Assembly (NCBI GenBank): GCA_039931435.1
Contig: JBDTRY010000173.1
Coordinates: 1 to 8,533 of the forward strand
From: JBDTRY01 sp039931435
GTDB lineage: Bacteria > Acidobacteriota > Thermoanaerobaculia > Gp7-AA8
Direction: 5' to 3'
DNA length: 8,533 nt
The position numbers were made by a program, and so were the translations under genes. Within the stretch, counting starts at the first letter, position 1. Each line of letters opens with the position of its first letter. The notes below the pieces were generated by a model, which was not told where the DNA came from, did no database searches, and was given only the letters and a program-made list of their open reading frames with translations. This document shows positions 6,655 to 8,533 of the stretch, piece after piece.

Positions 6655-7194
6655 TCAGCTGAAACGATGTTCGGCGATCGTCGTGGCGTGCGTACCGCCA
6701 TTGATACCGAGGTAGAGCTCGCGCTCGGTAACTGAGATCGAAAGGTCGGTGCGGCGGTCGATCATGGCCGCGACCTCCTCGACGAATCGCCGCTCGAAAG
6801 CGTAGACGGGGATCTCTTCGGCGTTGTGGATCTTCTGCCCATCGAGAGCCGCCCGCACCTGTCGGATTTCACGATGCGTGTACACAGCGGCACGGCCGGC
6901 CAGCTTGCTGCCTCGATGAAGGCGGCCTGCGGCCGGCAGCCCGACTTCGATCCAGGCTGTGACCCGACCCGTCAGGTCACGAATCAACACCGCCGGCTCG
7001 TCGCCGGAGGCCACGCCTTCCGTCAGAGCAATCCCCTCCGCGTACTCGAGGCAATAGGCCAGGAGGCGCATGAGCATGTACTCCGAAGTCTCCGACGGCT
7101 GTCGCGCCATTCGCATCTCGAGAGACTGGTATACGCCGCGGTCGATATCGGCCAGTTCCACCGTGAGGTTGTACATCGTTGCCGTCAGCGCCAT
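6655..7194 (-). CDS. yaeQ: YaeQ family protein
   Basis: A protein of about 180 residues that matches the YaeQ family from end to end: ALTATMYNLTVELADIDR near the start, ARQPSET, then DEPAVLIRDLTG, WIEVGLP, and a C-terminal sheet region ending shortly after LYLGING. YaeQ proteins have a PD-(D/E)XK nuclease-like fold. The Glu of WIEVG and the following Lys in GSKLAG are the candidate core residues. A cellular role is not established, and the old link to RfaH-type transcription regulation is weak. Two in-frame ATGs lie close together at 7203 and 7194. The second is preferred because TAGGA (7203-7207) sits 8 nt upstream of it and because family members begin with MAL. The gene converges on the GT39 gene with only 37 nt between stops, with no clear hairpin terminator there. 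Confidence 0.9.
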   Translation of the reverse strand: MALTATMYNLTVELADIDRGVYQSLEMRMARQPSETSEYMLMRLLAYCLEYAEGIALTEGVASGDEPAVLIRDLTGRVTAWIEVGLPAAGRLHRGSKLAGRAAVYTHREIRQVRAALDGQKIHNAEEIPVYAFERRFVEEVAAMIDRRTDLSISVTERELYLGINGGTHATTIAEHRFS

Positions 7195-7265
7195 CGCCGC
7201 CATCCTACACGGTCGCCGAAGGAAGGCGTGGTCTCCGGGTGGGATGATCCCTTACCATACCCGCC
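7195..7265. promoter_or_regulatory. Divergent gap between yaeQ and the ZIP transporter gene
   Basis: About 70 nt separate the two divergent starts. The yaeQ ribosome-binding site TAGGA is at 7203-7207 on the minus strand. I see no good Shine-Dalgarno before the ZIP ATG at 7266 and no promoter hexamer pair good enough to name. Both promoters must lie here or inside the neighbouring coding ends. Confidence 0.3.
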
Positions 7266-7988
7266 ATGCTCGTCGTCTACGCACTCCTCACCTGTCTGAT
7301 TACACTGGCCGGGGGCTGGTTCGCCATCCGCTTCCGCGACCGCATCGAATTCGTGATCGCATTCTCGGCGGGCTTTCTGCTGGCCATCGTCGTTCTCGAC
7401 CTTCTTCCCGAGATTTTTCGTCTCATGGAAACCGTGCATCTCGCGCCGCACAAACCGCTGCTGATGCTTCTGGCCGGCTTCTGCGCCATTTTCCTGCTTG
7501 AAAAACTGACCATCGTCCACGCCGAACGAAATCACAACTCACCCGGACACCGCCATCGGGTCGGTGTGATCGCTGCTTCCGGACTGGTCTTTCACAGTTT
7601 TCTGGATGGCATGGCCATCGGTGTTGGATTCGGCTTGAGTAATTCGGTGGGATGGCTGGTGCTGTCGGCCGTGATCGCTCACGACTTCGCAGATGGGGTG
7701 AACACCGTCACGCTCATGCTCTCCAAGGAGAACACGCTCAGAAAAACAATCGGGATGCTCGTACTCGATGCTGCTGCGCCGGTAGCGGGAGTTCTGGTGG
7801 GCAACAGTTTTCATCCGCATCCAGTCGTTCTGGTCTATCAGCTGGCCTTCTTTGCCGGATTTCTCTTCTACCTGGGCGCCAGTGATCTGCTTCCAATGGC
7901 GCACGAGCGTCCCCGCCCGGCACTGCTCCTGACCACGGTGGGGGCGATGCTGATGGGAAGCGCAGCGGTCGTTCTCATCGGTGGCTGA
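7266..7988 (+). CDS. ZIP family divalent metal transporter
   Basis: A 240-residue membrane protein of the ZIP (zinc/iron permease) family, which brings divalent metals into the cytoplasm. Eight hydrophobic segments fit the length. The key motif in the fourth helix is VFHSFLDGMAIGVGFG (108-123), with H110 and D114 as metal ligands. The fifth-helix motif reads AHDFADGVNT (138-147), so the usual HExxEG is HDxxDG: H139, D140 and D143 replace His-Glu-Glu with His-Asp-Asp. DLLPE (45-49) is in helix 2, and GASDLLPMAHE (204-214) is in helix 7. A histidine-bearing loop (H85, H90, H95, H97) sits between helices 3 and 4, the place of the ZIP variable metal-sensing loop. Substrate cannot be assigned. Zinc is the usual default for bacterial ZIPs. 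The 3' end overlaps the convergent dehydrogenase reading frame by 121 nt. Confidence 0.9.
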   Translation: MLVVYALLTCLITLAGGWFAIRFRDRIEFVIAFSAGFLLAIVVLDLLPEIFRLMETVHLAPHKPLLMLLAGFCAIFLLEKLTIVHAERNHNSPGHRHRVGVIAASGLVFHSFLDGMAIGVGFGLSNSVGWLVLSAVIAHDFADGVNTVTLMLSKENTLRKTIGMLVLDAAAPVAGVLVGNSFHPHPVVLVYQLAFFAGFLFYLGASDLLPMAHERPRPALLLTTVGAMLMGSAAVVLIGG

Positions 7989-8533
7989 CGGTGAGCCTCA
8001 ACGCTGCGCTTCCTAGTGGCGGCAGGATTGCCGGAGGGAGTAACGCGCCAGATACTGTTTCCAACGTCATCAGCGACGAGCAACGCCCCCGCATGGTCCA
8101 CGGCCACGCCGACCGGCCGGCCCATAGCCTCACCTTCAGCGCTCAGAAAACCGGTCAGTATGTCTCGGGGTTCTCCTGCCGGCTGCCCACCGGCAAAAGG
8201 GACGAAGATCACTTTGTAGCCGCTCCGTGGATTCCGGTTCCACGATCCATGCTGGCCGACAAAAGCGCCCCCGCGGAAAGCCGAAGGAAAAAGATCGCCG
8301 TCGTAAAAAGTGAGTCCCAGCGACGCCGTGTGCGCTCCGAGGGCGTAGTCCGGAACGATCGCTGAGGCGACAAGATCGGGCCGTTTGAGTTCAGACCGAC
8401 TATCAACATGTTGACCATAGTAACTGTAGGGCCATCCGTAGAACCCACCGTCGAGAACTGATGTCATATAGTCGGGAACGAGATCGCTTCCCAGTTCATC
8501 CCGTTCGTTTACCGAGGTCCAGAGAGCACCGCT
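7868..8533 (-). CDS. PQQ-dependent sugar (L-sorbosone type) dehydrogenase, C-terminal part
   Basis: The frame is open from the right edge for 221 codons, so the N-terminal half lies outside. The visible part carries GSDH-family beta-propeller signatures: LWTSVNERDELG near the edge, DGGFYGWPYSYYGQH, YALGAHTASLGLTF, GGAFVGQHGSWNR, GRPVGVAVD, and the final blade GALLVADDVGNSIWRV. These are shared with periplasmic PQQ-dependent aldose/L-sorbosone dehydrogenases, which oxidise a sugar and pass electrons to the respiratory chain. The conserved domain ends near 8036. Family members normally stop a few residues after this point. Here another ~55 residues, rich in Arg, Ser and Pro, continue to the TGA at 7868. 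Of these, 121 nt are antisense to the ZIP coding end. The tail has no family resemblance and probably reflects a lost stop or a frameshift. Confidence 0.85.
   Translation of the reverse strand, partial: SGALWTSVNERDELGSDLVPDYMTSVLDGGFYGWPYSYYGQHVDSRSELKRPDLVASAIVPDYALGAHTASLGLTFYDGDLFPSAFRGGAFVGQHGSWNRNPRSGYKVIFVPFAGGQPAGEPRDILTGFLSAEGEAMGRPVGVAVDHAGALLVADDVGNSIWRVTPSGNPAATRKRSVEAHRQPPMRTTAALPISIAPTVVRSSAGRGRSCAIGSRSLAPR

Overview
The window is a high-GC bacterial segment (about 60% G+C by eye), densely coded on both strands. It shows no rRNA, tRNA, CRISPR array or mobile element. YaeQ-family, GT39 and PQQ sugar dehydrogenase genes suggest a Gram-negative-type bacterium, such as Pseudomonadota, Acidobacteriota or Myxococcota. 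The phylum cannot be fixed from this sequence.

Left part (1-4751, minus strand): a tight six-gene operon, read right to left. It encodes a fatty-acyl AMP/CoA ligase, an ICMT-like membrane methyltransferase, a KASIII(FabH)-like condensing or acyl-transfer enzyme, an AurF-like diiron oxygenase, a small acyl carrier protein, and a class II seryl-tRNA-synthetase-like protein that runs off the left edge. Four of the five junctions overlap (ATGA, an 8-nt overlap, GTGA, GTGA). At the fifth the next GTG starts 3 nt after the stop codon. The last protein has the look of an amino acid:[carrier protein] ligase. The inferred pathway charges an amino acid onto the dedicated carrier protein, activates a fatty acid, joins or elaborates them with the KASIII-like enzyme, then oxidises and methylates. 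I know of no named pathway with exactly this gene set. It is the most interesting part of the window.

Right part (4869-8533): four genes that look unrelated to the operon. They are a GT39/ArnT-like membrane glycosyltransferase (+), a YaeQ-family protein (-), a ZIP-type metal transporter (+), and the C-terminal part of a PQQ-dependent sugar (L-sorbosone type) dehydrogenase (-) that enters from the right edge. The reading frame of the last gene has no stop until it is 121 nt inside the convergent ZIP gene, leaving an unusual C-terminal tail.

The only clear regulatory space is the 117-nt divergent gap at 4752-4868 and the gap of about 70 nt at 7195-7265. There is no gene-free stretch longer than 300 bases.
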